A stretch of 49,506 nucleotides of DNA from a virus. This document shows, piece after piece, positions 7,401 through 15,037 of the stretch. A model generated the notes under the pieces. That model did no database searches and was not told the DNA's origin. It was given only the letters and a program-made list of their open reading frames with translations. The translations under genes and the position numbers were made by a program. Where the stretch lies: positions 1 through 49,506 of the IMG/VR virus record IMGVR_UViG_3300043313_000750, one strand, 5' to 3'. Numbering within the stretch: the stretch's first letter is position 1; each line of letters opens with the position of its first letter.

Positions 7401-10400
7401 TGAGCTCCTGCTCGGCGGCGTCCTTCGCGTTCTGCCACCCGCTCTTGAATCCCTTCTGCGCCCGCTGCGGCTGGTTCTCGAGGTACCGGCCAGGCCGTCC
7501 CCCGATGGCTCCCCGTCGCCCGACGCCGGGCTCCCACTCCCGCGTCGGCCGTCGGATCTTGCCGCCGGTCGACTGGAAGGAGTCGGTGCCCCCGAGAGCT
7601 CGAGCGCGATCCTTGACCGCCTTGTCGATCTCCCGCTCGAGGCGGTCGATGGCCTTCTGGGTGTCGGCTACCTCCCCGGATTGCTCGAAGAGAGCGGCGT
7701 GGAGGTTGGAGCCGCCGATGGTGCGCCGAAGAGTTCGGCGGACTCGGGCTGCAGCGGGATCGAGATCTGCCACACGCTTGATGCCTCCGACGGTGCCGAA
7801 AGCGTCGGTGTACTTGGCTGGGCCATGTTGACTCCCTATCAGTAGCTGGAGGTTGTCCGCCCGGACGCTGCCCTCGCCGATGCCCATGTCCGCTTCGATC
7901 TTGCGGATGGCGGGCTCGTACTTGGCAGCCCAGGCGGCCTTGCTGTCGGCAGTGAGGTTCCCACGGTCGGTGCGGCTGACGATGCCCGGCACGTTCGGAT
8001 CGGGGCCAGCGGTGTACCCCCCGAACTCGGGGTGCGCCTCTGAGAGGGCCTCGAAGAACTGCTGCTTGGCGGCCGGATCCTTGAACGCCGGGTTCTCCAC
8101 GATGAGGGCGGCCTTGCTCGGGTACTCGCCCTTGCCCACGGTCACCCAGCGCGAGGCCTGCACGAGCTCCTGGTCGAACGCCTGCGCGACCTTCGTGATC
8201 AGCGGCATGACGTTTTCCTCGAGTCCGAGCACCTCCATGTTGATCGTCGCGTTGTGGCCTTGCGCCCAGCCCCCGGTGTCGACGAACACGTTGCGGACGG
8301 TGACGCCCGGCGTGTCCTCCGCCAGCTTCACGGCGTGCTCCTGCATCGTCCGGGCGACGGCCGTGGCCTGCTCGGGCGTGAGGTCGGCGCCGAGGCCCAG
8401 CGGCCCCTGCGTCACCTCGAAGTCGAGGCGGCGGGTCTCGCGGTCGAGGGCGAACTTGAGATCCTCGGGCTCGACGCCCCAGTACCGCTGGATCGCGGCC
8501 CAGTCCATGGCCTGCACCTCGATGTTCGTCCAGTCGCTGCGGCCGTCGAAGTTGATCGCCCGGAGGTGGTCGGCGAACGCCTCGTAGGACTTGCGGATCG
8601 ACTCGTACTGCCCGAGGGACGGGCCCGCGCTCACGTCCGGCACGGCGTCGATCCCCCAGCGCTGCTTGATCTGCGTCAGGGCAGGCTCGTCCACGCCGCC
8701 GTTGGCCCGGAGGCCCCAGCGGTCGATCACGAACGGCTCGCCCCCGGCCGGGTCGTTGCCTACCCACTGGCGCGTAGTCTTGAGGAGGGCGCTGTCGATG
8801 AAGTCTGAGATCTTCGCCTTCGCGCCGCGGGTCAGCCCGGTCTCGCCCTTGAGGATGGACTCCATGGCCTTCGCGGCCAGGCCGATGTCGTTCGGCCCGA
8901 TCGTCTTGCCGTCGGCGATGCGCTGCTTCACCTTGAGGAGGTCGAGCACGCCTCGGCTCGGGGAGGCTCCGACCTGGGAGGCCAGCCACGCCATGATCTC
9001 CTCGTCCGCCATGACGCGGCCGAACACCTGGTCGAGGTTGTGGTAGAAGCGGGCGTCGTGCAGCCGCTGCTCGGCGTCGGGCGTCCCGAGCAGGAGGCGC
9101 TGCGTCATCTCCTCCGGCGTGATGGTGCCCACGACGGGGATGCCGTTGTCGTCGAGGACGCGGGGGTTCTTCGGCTCGAAGGGCTTCGCCGCGATGGCCC
9201 GCTTGAGGTTCGTCGCCTCGACCTTGCTGCCGAAGGTGAACGGGTGAGTCTGGTCGACGATCGAGAACTGCCAGTCGCGGCCGAACTCGCCGTAGTCCTC
9301 CGACATCTGGGCGACCACCTCCGGGTCGAGCGTGTCACTCACCTCGGCGATGTGGTCGTAGAAGGTGGCCGGGTCGAGCTGCTCCTTGTCCGCCTGCAGC
9401 CGCGCGATGTCGACGCGGTGCCGGTTGGCCAGGATCCCGTTCGGGTCGCGGTCGATGGCCCGCTGGAGACGGGCGATCTCCTCGTCGTGGTAAGAGAGGG
9501 CGTCCTCGTAGATCCGGCGCGCGTTCGCGTCCTGGATCGTGAGGCCCATGTTGACGGACTTCGGGTTGTGGGCGGCGAGCATCCTCCCGAGCTCCTGCCG
9601 TACGGGGTGCTCTCGAAGCCGTTGCGCGATCCAGTCGTCCTTCGGAATGCGCAGCGCGTCCGCGTAGTGGAGCTGCTCTTTCAGGATGCGCCCTCGAGCT
9701 CTCTCGTCGGACAGCATCCCGAGGTCGTCCAGGATCTTCTCGCGGCCCGCGGAGACCTTGCCGATGGCGTCGCGCAGCGCCTGGAGCTCCGGCGGGGCGT
9801 CGGCGGTGAACACCGGGTGGCCCTTGGCGTCGGTCGTGACGTACTGGGCTGCCTTCTTGAAGAGCGCGAGGTGGACGCGGTTGGCCTCCGCCCCGAGCCA
9901 GTCACCGTTCTCGACGGCGTCGGCGAGGGCGCGCTCCGTACCGGCGATGGAGTCCTCGATCGGGACGCCCTTCGCGACGGTGCGGACGGCGTAGATGCCC
10001 GGCCAGTTCTGGCGCCAGCCTGAGGGCAAAGCCTTGTCGAGGGTATACAGGAGCCCCGTCGCCCTCTTCTCCACTTGCACGGCCTTGCGACCGACGGCTC
10101 GAGCGAACATCGTCTCGGTGTTCCGGAGGGGGACGAAGCGGGAGTCGCGCGTGGCGTCCATCACTCGGCGGGCCAGCTTCCCGATGCGGGCGAGGTCGGC
10201 CGGAGTCTCGACGGTGGCATCCCCGACGGTGAACTTGCGCGTGGCCCTCACGTCGTTCCGGATGAAGTTGGCGATGCGGCTCTGGCTGGAACCGGCGAGC
10301 GCCCCGGCGACGCGGGACGAAGGGATCGGGCCCTTGATCGTCTCGTCCGCGGCCTGGCTCAGCAGACGCGCACGGCGCTCCGCTTTCACCACCGCGATCG

Positions 10401-11310
10401 GCTTCGTCAGCGTCTCGGCCACCTCGGCCACGGTAAGACCCGCGCGCGTTCCCGCGGCGAGCTTTTGTGCTCCTACGAGGGAGCGAAGAGCCAAGGAGAT
10501 CGGCGTGGGCAGCCCCTTGATCGGCACGGCGAGGAGCGCGAGCTCCCCGGCCAGCATGTAGGGGTTGAACTCCTTGCCCTGCGCGGCCTTCATGATGTTC
10601 GGGCCGAGGGCAAGGTCGCCGGTCGTCTTCATCCAGTCGGGAACGTCCTCCGGCGGACTCTCCCGACCCTGCAGGCCCTGACTGAGGTGCGTCTGGAACC
10701 CCTGGACATGGGACTGCTCCCAGTTGATCAGGCGTCCAGGGACGTCGGGGGCCCCATGTAGGGCGGCCGAGCCGAGGGCCTTCATGATGTCGAACGCGCC
10801 AGGGTGTTGGGCGTGCGGCCCGTTCTGGACGTACTCGCTGATCGCGTGGTGTCCCAGCATCCGCCGCGTGTCGACGGGGAGGCGGCGGATCTCGTCGGCC
10901 CGCGCCTGGCGCTGGGCTCGAGCCACCGCAGCGTCGGCCCGGCGCTCGCGCTCCCGCTGCTGGTTGTACGCCCGGATGGCCTGCTGCCGCTGCCTCGAGA
11001 CGTTCTTCTCTCCGAGGGCCAGGTCAGCCGGGTCGAGGTACTCGTAGATCTGCGGCTTGTGTCCCCCGTGCGGCGTCTTCGGCTGCGGGTGCCTGTCCAT
11101 CATCGTGGACGTAGTCGGCTGCTGCGCCTTCGGCTTCGGCGAGGGCTCAGGGGTGTATGCCGCCTCCAGCGAAGGGACGGGGATCGGCGGGGCCTTCTTC
11201 TTTACGACCTTGACCTTCTTCGGCGGCTTCGGGGCGGAGTGCGGGGCCGTAGAGCCTTTCACCACAGGCTGAGGCGAGAACGCGCTGCCCGGGGGGAGTC
11301 TCCCTGGCAT
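4465..11310 (-). CDS. Giant internal virion (DNA-ejection type) protein, 2281 aa, with HExxH motif
   Basis: The longest gene in the genome. The N-terminus (1-100) is Pro/Lys-rich and basic; a charged coiled-coil-prone section follows (about 95-135); most of the rest is helix-rich. HEFIH at 1455-1459, in ADWIHEFIHATESADAF, is a zinc metallopeptidase signature, with possible further ligands downstream in DHFTAGFE. Near 1950 the segment LNKFERDVVTRLIFVYPWLR, with aromatic and hydrophobic residues after it, is typical of the C-terminal part of very large podovirus virion proteins. Position after the tail and internal protein genes, with no tape measure, supports a role in the ejected trans-envelope conduit, as T7 gp16 does. 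The start at 11310 is ATG, next to the preceding stop. Confidence 0.75.
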   Translation of the reverse strand: MPGRLPPGSAFSPQPVVKGSTAPHSAPKPPKKVKVVKKKAPPIPVPSLEAAYTPEPSPKPKAQQPTTSTMMDRHPQPKTPHGGHKPQIYEYLDPADLALGEKNVSRQRQQAIRAYNQQRERERRADAAVARAQRQARADEIRRLPVDTRRMLGHHAISEYVQNGPHAQHPGAFDIMKALGSAALHGAPDVPGRLINWEQSHVQGFQTHLSQGLQGRESPPEDVPDWMKTTGDLALGPNIMKAAQGKEFNPYMLAGELALLAVPIKGLPTPISLALRSLVGAQKLAAGTRAGLTVAEVAETLTKPIAVVKAERRARLLSQAADETIKGPIPSSRVAGALAGSSQSRIANFIRNDVRATRKFTVGDATVETPADLARIGKLARRVMDATRDSRFVPLRNTETMFARAVGRKAVQVEKRATGLLYTLDKALPSGWRQNWPGIYAVRTVAKGVPIEDSIAGTERALADAVENGDWLGAEANRVHLALFKKAAQYVTTDAKGHPVFTADAPPELQALRDAIGKVSAGREKILDDLGMLSDERARGRILKEQLHYADALRIPKDDWIAQRLREHPVRQELGRMLAAHNPKSVNMGLTIQDANARRIYEDALSYHDEEIARLQRAIDRDPNGILANRHRVDIARLQADKEQLDPATFYDHIAEVSDTLDPEVVAQMSEDYGEFGRDWQFSIVDQTHPFTFGSKVEATNLKRAIAAKPFEPKNPRVLDDNGIPVVGTITPEEMTQRLLLGTPDAEQRLHDARFYHNLDQVFGRVMADEEIMAWLASQVGASPSRGVLDLLKVKQRIADGKTIGPNDIGLAAKAMESILKGETGLTRGAKAKISDFIDSALLKTTRQWVGNDPAGGEPFVIDRWGLRANGGVDEPALTQIKQRWGIDAVPDVSAGPSLGQYESIRKSYEAFADHLRAINFDGRSDWTNIEVQAMDWAAIQRYWGVEPEDLKFALDRETRRLDFEVTQGPLGLGADLTPEQATAVARTMQEHAVKLAEDTPGVTVRNVFVDTGGWAQGHNATINMEVLGLEENVMPLITKVAQAFDQELVQASRWVTVGKGEYPSKAALIVENPAFKDPAAKQQFFEALSEAHPEFGGYTAGPDPNVPGIVSRTDRGNLTADSKAAWAAKYEPAIRKIEADMGIGEGSVRADNLQLLIGSQHGPAKYTDAFGTVGGIKRVADLDPAAARVRRTLRRTIGGSNLHAALFEQSGEVADTQKAIDRLEREIDKAVKDRARALGGTDSFQSTGGKIRRPTREWEPGVGRRGAIGGRPGRYLENQPQRAQKGFKSGWQNAKDAAEQELIDEGGPIAKKMDELSALRAKREESYPDWARFSMTGEPGALSDAAEAVLQGKGASLARDIAGYEEAVTQLQRQEIPVDFIRDVANSPMHIYDKTAIGRHLDSIAGGGLRGRDFPDIPGADRMFPEKLILAGLWEGETRKLYVSKEAHPADWIHEFIHATESADAFPPHVKTWLWDFVGAQPGEKLTHDQSEDVADVVGAMMLGFEPEKSSLPTDVKRALVKMRKAMKKSDRKWHREKAMLERLPEDERIMMEDIFKFNEEQGDHFTAGFEEKPGTYIPEKLGLPFKFGNPLAPRRMATHWARLLGGKRVVTLTPTDEHLSRAFKGDLLRSGRWEKSVIAGPLEGLLKAHQIQKMVGVRDQMIAIGRNIPENVDDVMIPVHPQKWSDQTRSQARNMADILDAMDAGDAIDAQQLSKVDAQAIEAVKDYMFPGLADSASAEVAKIAKQAMKEPIPEVVWVPRSLLKKTGLFDGGAPHGALFKYGVGTADTLNNLMKMMTLSLNPAYYPMNMAGQMIMLGSQLGWSTPFSVYRSVRQWKNMSGEDLALIDRFADIGFAGSQMLSKGGLGQRATDAVGKVGTVLIDKYPRRASFFHEARRIGYKTEADIHRLVNDVDNIDDLMKVHDRVNHSMVDYGNLNKFERDVVTRLIFVYPWLRGSSRYAAQFPFDHPIQAAAFAGLVYWQQNRLKKALPGGHPGYLKWYFPLDTPKDGENPYGFRMDQLATPLQTLDLASMLVDWSSGGHANLPWGSNEEGAASMLGPLAEEIEKTVTGWDSFTQQQVSTGLPDLFLRILDPRERWASWTRLKRIMDHQTHKGIYDTTQTQNWLRLFLGSLAPINIDSEKAAAQATLQRGTPSLGQSRDAWVKKVTEITGSAPPPEVVQWKQNDQVFSQQYRAYRKENEIEGESTDQERVAILCKTQAELHPDNADYWNGKAEQAMKLDDDTAQAVYEAGREALGLSQLAHLNNKIGEAQRAQRTATP

Positions 11311-12554
11311 CAGGGAGTCGCCTCGGGGCCCTTCCAGAAGTCACCAGCACCGGGCTTCGGACGCCACGAGCTCACGGCGAGGGCGATGGCCTTGCGGAGC
11401 GCCTTCTTCGCCGTCGGCGTGGTGCCGAGGTACTTGTACTTCTCCCAGAGCTGCCTCTTGAGGGTCGAGTTGGTGTTACCCGCCTGCGCCTGGGTTGCCC
11501 CGATCGAGGTGAGGAACTTGTTGACGTCGGCCTCGATGTGGGCCTGCGCTCCGCCTACGGCCTTGAGCTGCGACGCCTTCCAGGCCGGAGTGCCGGGTGT
11601 AGTCGAGCTCGTGGAGGGCTTCGGAGGCTTGACCGGCTTCGGGTTGCCCCACGCGTCGAGCCCCGCCGAGGCGTTGTTCAGCCGCACGGCGGTCTGCTGC
11701 GCCAGCTTGAGGTACTGGTTCGACCGGACGTCGTCCCCCTGAGCGGCGGCGAACGCCGCGCGCTTGAGGTACCACTCCCGCTCGTTCTGGAGGGCGTCGA
11801 GCTCGAACTTCTGTCGGGCGAGTTGCTGGCTCTGCTGGTCGCTCACCAGCTTCTGGCGCGCCCCGGGCAAGCCCTGGAGCACCTCCATCACCTGGTCGGA
11901 GAAGCCCTTGTCGGCGTCGCTCGCCCCGTGGATCAGATCCTTCATCATGAGCTGGGACTCGAGACTGGCCGTCTTCGGGAGCTGCGCCGCGGCGGTCGCG
12001 TACGCCCCGCCCGAGGCACGCATGAGATCGGCCTCGAGGCCACCCACTCCTGCGAGTACCCCTCCGGCGTCGCCCCCGGCGAGCTGCTGGCCCTCCGGAG
12101 CTCCGATGGAGTTGAGCACGGCGTTGGCCCCGGAGGCCTCGGCCGCCGAGTCCGCGTTGAGACGCCCGCCATAGCCCTGCGCCGACGACTGCACGCCCGC
12201 CGCCCCCTGCTGGTACGGGGCGTTGATCGCGCCCGGAACCTGCTGGAGGTAGGGCATGAGCGCCGTCGTGAAGCCGCCCAGGGTCTGCATGCGACGGTTC
12301 CAGAGGTCGGCCGTGCGCTTCCGCTCGGCGTCGATGCCGGTGAGCTGGGGCTGGAAGAGCGAGTAGACCTGGTTCTCCACCGGGTCGAAGGACTTGGCCG
12401 CAGTCGGGTGCTTACGTCCCCACTGGGCCGGGTTGATGCCGTGCTTCTTGAGGTAGGCCGAGAACGCGTCGTCGTCGCCCTGACCCCAGGAGCGTCCGCC
12501 CCACTTGAAGGTGGGGGAGAACTGGAGGTAGTCGGAGTAGGAGGGGTTCGCCAT
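11310..12554 (-). CDS. Putative internal virion protein, about 414 aa
   Basis: Not recognised by family. An N-terminal aromatic segment (YSDYLQFSPTFKWGGRSW) is followed by an Ala/Gly/Gln-rich helical middle (about 90-330), a Pro/Ser/Thr linker (KPPKPSTSSTTPGTP) and a basic C-terminus (KKALRKAIALAVSSWRPK). Composition and position, between a similar Gln/Ala-rich protein and the 2281-residue protein, fit a T7 gp14/gp15-like internal protein. The ATG at 12554 overlaps the preceding stop (TGATG); GTG 12557 directly before it is an alternative start. No catalytic motif is seen. Confidence 0.65.
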   Translation of the reverse strand: MANPSYSDYLQFSPTFKWGGRSWGQGDDDAFSAYLKKHGINPAQWGRKHPTAAKSFDPVENQVYSLFQPQLTGIDAERKRTADLWNRRMQTLGGFTTALMPYLQQVPGAINAPYQQGAAGVQSSAQGYGGRLNADSAAEASGANAVLNSIGAPEGQQLAGGDAGGVLAGVGGLEADLMRASGGAYATAAAQLPKTASLESQLMMKDLIHGASDADKGFSDQVMEVLQGLPGARQKLVSDQQSQQLARQKFELDALQNEREWYLKRAAFAAAQGDDVRSNQYLKLAQQTAVRLNNASAGLDAWGNPKPVKPPKPSTSSTTPGTPAWKASQLKAVGGAQAHIEADVNKFLTSIGATQAQAGNTNSTLKRQLWEKYKYLGTTPTAKKALRKAIALAVSSWRPKPGAGDFWKGPEATP

Positions 12555-13420
12555 CACATTGCCTTCGCGAAGCCGCCGCCGCCGCGCCGCCTGACCTTGG
12601 TCGGGCCGGTGACCTGCGGCTTGACCAGGCCGAACCTACTGGCGAGGGAGGTCTGGGAGGTGGCCGGAGCGCTCGGGTTGTCGAAGTACGAGTCACCCCA
12701 GTCCTGCGAGGCCTGCATGGCCGCCTGCATCTCCATGTCGGCGAGCTGGCGCTGGCGTTCACGCTCGGCGTTCTGGTAGCCACCGACCTGCCCGGTGATG
12801 CCCGAGAGCATCTCGTTGAGCATGTCGTAGCCCTGATTCTTGTAGAGCTGAGCCTGCTCGCCGAGGTCTGCCCCGGTCTGGCCGGAGTGCAGCATCCCGC
12901 GTGCGGCAAGCGCCGAGGGGATCTGGCGAGTCGCGACGTCGTTGGCGTGGGACAGCCGGGCGTGCGAGGACACGCCTTCGGCCTCCGCCTTCTGGGCGAG
13001 TGCCTGCGTGGCCGGATCCATGGCCTCCTGGAAGTAGCCCTGGGCGTCTCCGCCGAGCCCACCCATCTGGGAGAAGTCGGGGAGCGCACCGTACGAGATC
13101 GCGTACTTCCGGATGGCGTTGATCATGCTGCCCTTGTCGGCGAAGCTCGAGGCCCCCGCGTCGGCCCGCATCTGGTTCAGGTAGTCGGCGAGGATTCCCG
13201 CCTGCGGGTTGCCGCGCGGTGCCGGAGCCACCCCCTGCTGCGTTCCCTTGAGGATCCCACCAAGGTAGGGCATGGTGCTGTTGGGGTTCGCCTTCCCGTA
13301 CTGCGGTATGCCGTTGACCGGGGGCGTACCCCAGCCGGGCATGTTGGCGAACGGGTTGAACTTCGGCGGAGCCGGAGCCTTGCGCTGCGTCGGGTTGCCG
13401 GAGAAGGGGTTGTTGAGCAA
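12554..13420 (-). CDS. Putative internal virion protein, 288 aa
   Basis: A Gly/Ala/Gln-rich protein with a Pro-rich N-terminus (about 1-70), a helical middle containing NAERERQRQLADMEMQAAMQ, and a Gly-rich basic end (VRRRGGGGFAKAM). It shares composition with the next gene but no clear sequence match. The likely start is TTG 13420, with AGGAGA placed about 5 nt upstream; no in-frame ATG near it has a comparable site. The neighbourhood suggests an internal core or ejection protein, which is an inference from position only. Confidence 0.6.
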   Translation of the reverse strand: MLNNPFSGNPTQRKAPAPPKFNPFANMPGWGTPPVNGIPQYGKANPNSTMPYLGGILKGTQQGVAPAPRGNPQAGILADYLNQMRADAGASSFADKGSMINAIRKYAISYGALPDFSQMGGLGGDAQGYFQEAMDPATQALAQKAEAEGVSSHARLSHANDVATRQIPSALAARGMLHSGQTGADLGEQAQLYKNQGYDMLNEMLSGITGQVGGYQNAERERQRQLADMEMQAAMQASQDWGDSYFDNPSAPATSQTSLASRFGLVKPQVTGPTKVRRRGGGGFAKAM

Positions 13421-13429
13421 GTGGCTCTC

Positions 13430-13984
13430 CTAGAGCTCGATGCGGACGACGAGCATGTACGTGGTGCTGAACGAGTACGTAGCGGTGCCGTACTTGAACA
13501 CCTGGATCTTGATCGTGTTGCTGGCGCTGGGGAGGTCGACAAGCTGCGCCCTCGCTCCAGGAACCAGCAGAATGCCCGGAGACACACCCCTCATCCAGAT
13601 GGCCTCGTTCTGGTCGGGGGTAGCCCCGTTCACGCTGACCGCGCTGAGACAGGTGTCGAAGCTGGCGCCGTTCGGCGAGGAGGCGGACGTCCAGAACACC
13701 ATGGCCTTTCCCGGCCCCGGAACTGTCACGAAGTCGGAGGCGTTCATGTCTTCCCAGGTCTGGTCGGCGGACGTGGTCTTGCCGTGAACGAACACGAACT
13801 TGCCGAACAACGTGTTCGACTTGCGGGCCTGCTCGAGCGGGAGCTTGGCCCCCACCTCGGTGCGTATCTTCTCGGCGAGGTAGTCCTTGAAGGCGTCGGG
13901 GAAGAAGAGCGGGTTGCCCAGGAGCACCTCGAGGCGCTTCTTCTCCTCGGAGGTGAGCTCGTCGGCGGTCACCACGTCGGTCAT
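13430..13984 (-). CDS. Fibre/head-decoration-like protein, paralogue 3 of 3
   Basis: A 184-residue protein, last of three tandem related genes. An N-terminal helical module (LEVLLGNPLFFPDAFKDYL, about 18-36) is shared with the two upstream genes. The C-terminal part is beta-rich (NTIKIQVFKYGTATYSFSTT) and ends in VVRIEL, like the VRV ends of its paralogues. The middle DLATxGP motif of the other two is not preserved. It starts at ATG 13984, overlapping the previous stop by 4 nt. Such an anchor-plus-beta design suits a receptor-binding or head fibre; no enzymatic motif is present. Confidence 0.65.
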   Translation of the reverse strand: MTDVVTADELTSEEKKRLEVLLGNPLFFPDAFKDYLAEKIRTEVGAKLPLEQARKSNTLFGKFVFVHGKTTSADQTWEDMNASDFVTVPGPGKAMVFWTSASSPNGASFDTCLSAVSVNGATPDQNEAIWMRGVSPGILLVPGARAQLVDLPSASNTIKIQVFKYGTATYSFSTTYMLVVRIEL

Positions 13985-14508
13985 GTCACCCTCACGGCCG
14001 CCAGCCAGCGCATCCCGCAGTAGCTTGTCCGGTTGCCGGACAGGTTGTAGTACTTCAAGCGGATCTCGTGCCCTGCGGCGGGCTTACCGGTGAACACCTT
14101 GACGTGAGCTGCCATGACCTGCCCTTCGATGACCACCGAGTCTGGAAAGAAGCCAGCCACTCCGTCGTAGTAGAAGGCGTAGCCACGGCCGTTGGCCGTA
14201 CCATCCTTCGAGTACATCCCGCCGAAGACGGCGTAGGTGCCGTCCTCCAGGCCGGTCAGCAGTGGCCCCACGGTGGCGAGGTCGATCTGGTTGTTCCCGA
14301 TCCCGGTGCTGTCCAGGAGCTCGAAGGTGGTCACCGGATCGGCGACTCGGAACCGTCGCGTGCGGAACCCGGCCAGCTCCTCCACCTCGGGCATGGCGTA
14401 GAGGGTGGCGAACTGCTGGAGCCAGCCCCGGAACGAGTCCGGGATCAGGAGCGGGTTCTTGAGCAGCTTGTCGAGGAGCGCCCGGTCTTCGGCGGTCAGC
14501 TCAGACAT
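13981..14508 (-). CDS. Fibre/head-decoration-like protein, paralogue 2 of 3
   Basis: A 175-residue protein. It shares with paralogue 1 an N-terminal module (LLDKLLKNPLLIPDSFRGWL), a middle motif (IDLATVGPLLTGLEDGTY) and a C-terminal beta segment ending MRWLAAVRV. The shared order shows tandem duplication followed by divergence. The ATG at 14508 overlaps the upstream stop by 8 nt and the stop overlaps the next start by 4 nt, so the three are translated in series, directly after the gp12-like nozzle gene. A tail-tip adhesin or fibre is likely; the exact site in the virion is unknown. Confidence 0.65.
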   Translation of the reverse strand: MSELTAEDRALLDKLLKNPLLIPDSFRGWLQQFATLYAMPEVEELAGFRTRRFRVADPVTTFELLDSTGIGNNQIDLATVGPLLTGLEDGTYAVFGGMYSKDGTANGRGYAFYYDGVAGFFPDSVVIEGQVMAAHVKVFTGKPAAGHEIRLKYYNLSGNRTSYCGMRWLAAVRVT

Positions 14509-15037
14509 TCCCGACCCTCACTCCCACGAGCCAGCGGTGACGGAAGTTGGCCGTGCCCGAGAGCGCGGCGTACTTGGCCGTGACCGTGTTGTTGTCGTTG
14601 CCCAGGATGGAGATGAGCTGGGAGTGGACACCCGGAATGAAGTCACCGTTGACCTGACCGAAGGAGCGCGCGACGTGGTTGGCGTCGGCCCCTCCCCCGT
14701 TCACGTCCAGGCCCATGACTCCGATCGGCGTCCCGGTGACCGCCTCGGAGTTCATGCCCCAGAAGAAGAGCCAGCGCCCGTTCGAGAGGCCGGTGAGCTG
14801 GGGGCCTACGGTGGCGAGGTCGACGAAGGTGCCGCTGCTCGTGGACTGGTCGTTCGCGATGGTCGGAGCCGCGTGGAAGAAGAGCTGGGACGCTCCGCCG
14901 AGCTGGAGCACCGCCGGGCTGAGCTCGCCGACCAGCCACTCCACCACCCACGTCGTGAACTGGGAGGGGAGGGCGAGCGGGGAGCCAAGCATCTTGTCGA
15001 TGTCCGCGAGCTGGGCCTCGTCGAGCCCGTCGGTCAT
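14501..15037 (-). CDS. Fibre/head-decoration-like protein, paralogue 1 of 3
   Basis: A 178-residue protein. The N-terminal module (IDKMLGSPLALPSQFTTWV) and the middle motif (VDLATVGPQLTGLSNGRW) match the next gene closely; the C-terminus reads YAALSG, then RHRWLVGVRV. The ATG at 15037 overlaps the nozzle gene stop by 4 nt. Three diverged copies could form a hetero-oligomeric adhesin or offer alternative receptor specificities. This is inferred from duplication and position, since no known binding domain is recognised. Confidence 0.65.
   Translation of the reverse strand: MTDGLDEAQLADIDKMLGSPLALPSQFTTWVVEWLVGELSPAVLQLGGASQLFFHAAPTIANDQSTSSGTFVDLATVGPQLTGLSNGRWLFFWGMNSEAVTGTPIGVMGLDVNGGGADANHVARSFGQVNGDFIPGVHSQLISILGNDNNTVTAKYAALSGTANFRHRWLVGVRVGNV

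Noticed and set aside
4411-7845. Very long plus-strand open frame (1144 codons) opposite the giant virion gene
   Set aside because: It is the antisense of a high-GC gene; its product is Leu/Arg/Val/His-rich repetitive shadow sequence, and it has no ribosome site or plausible neighbours.
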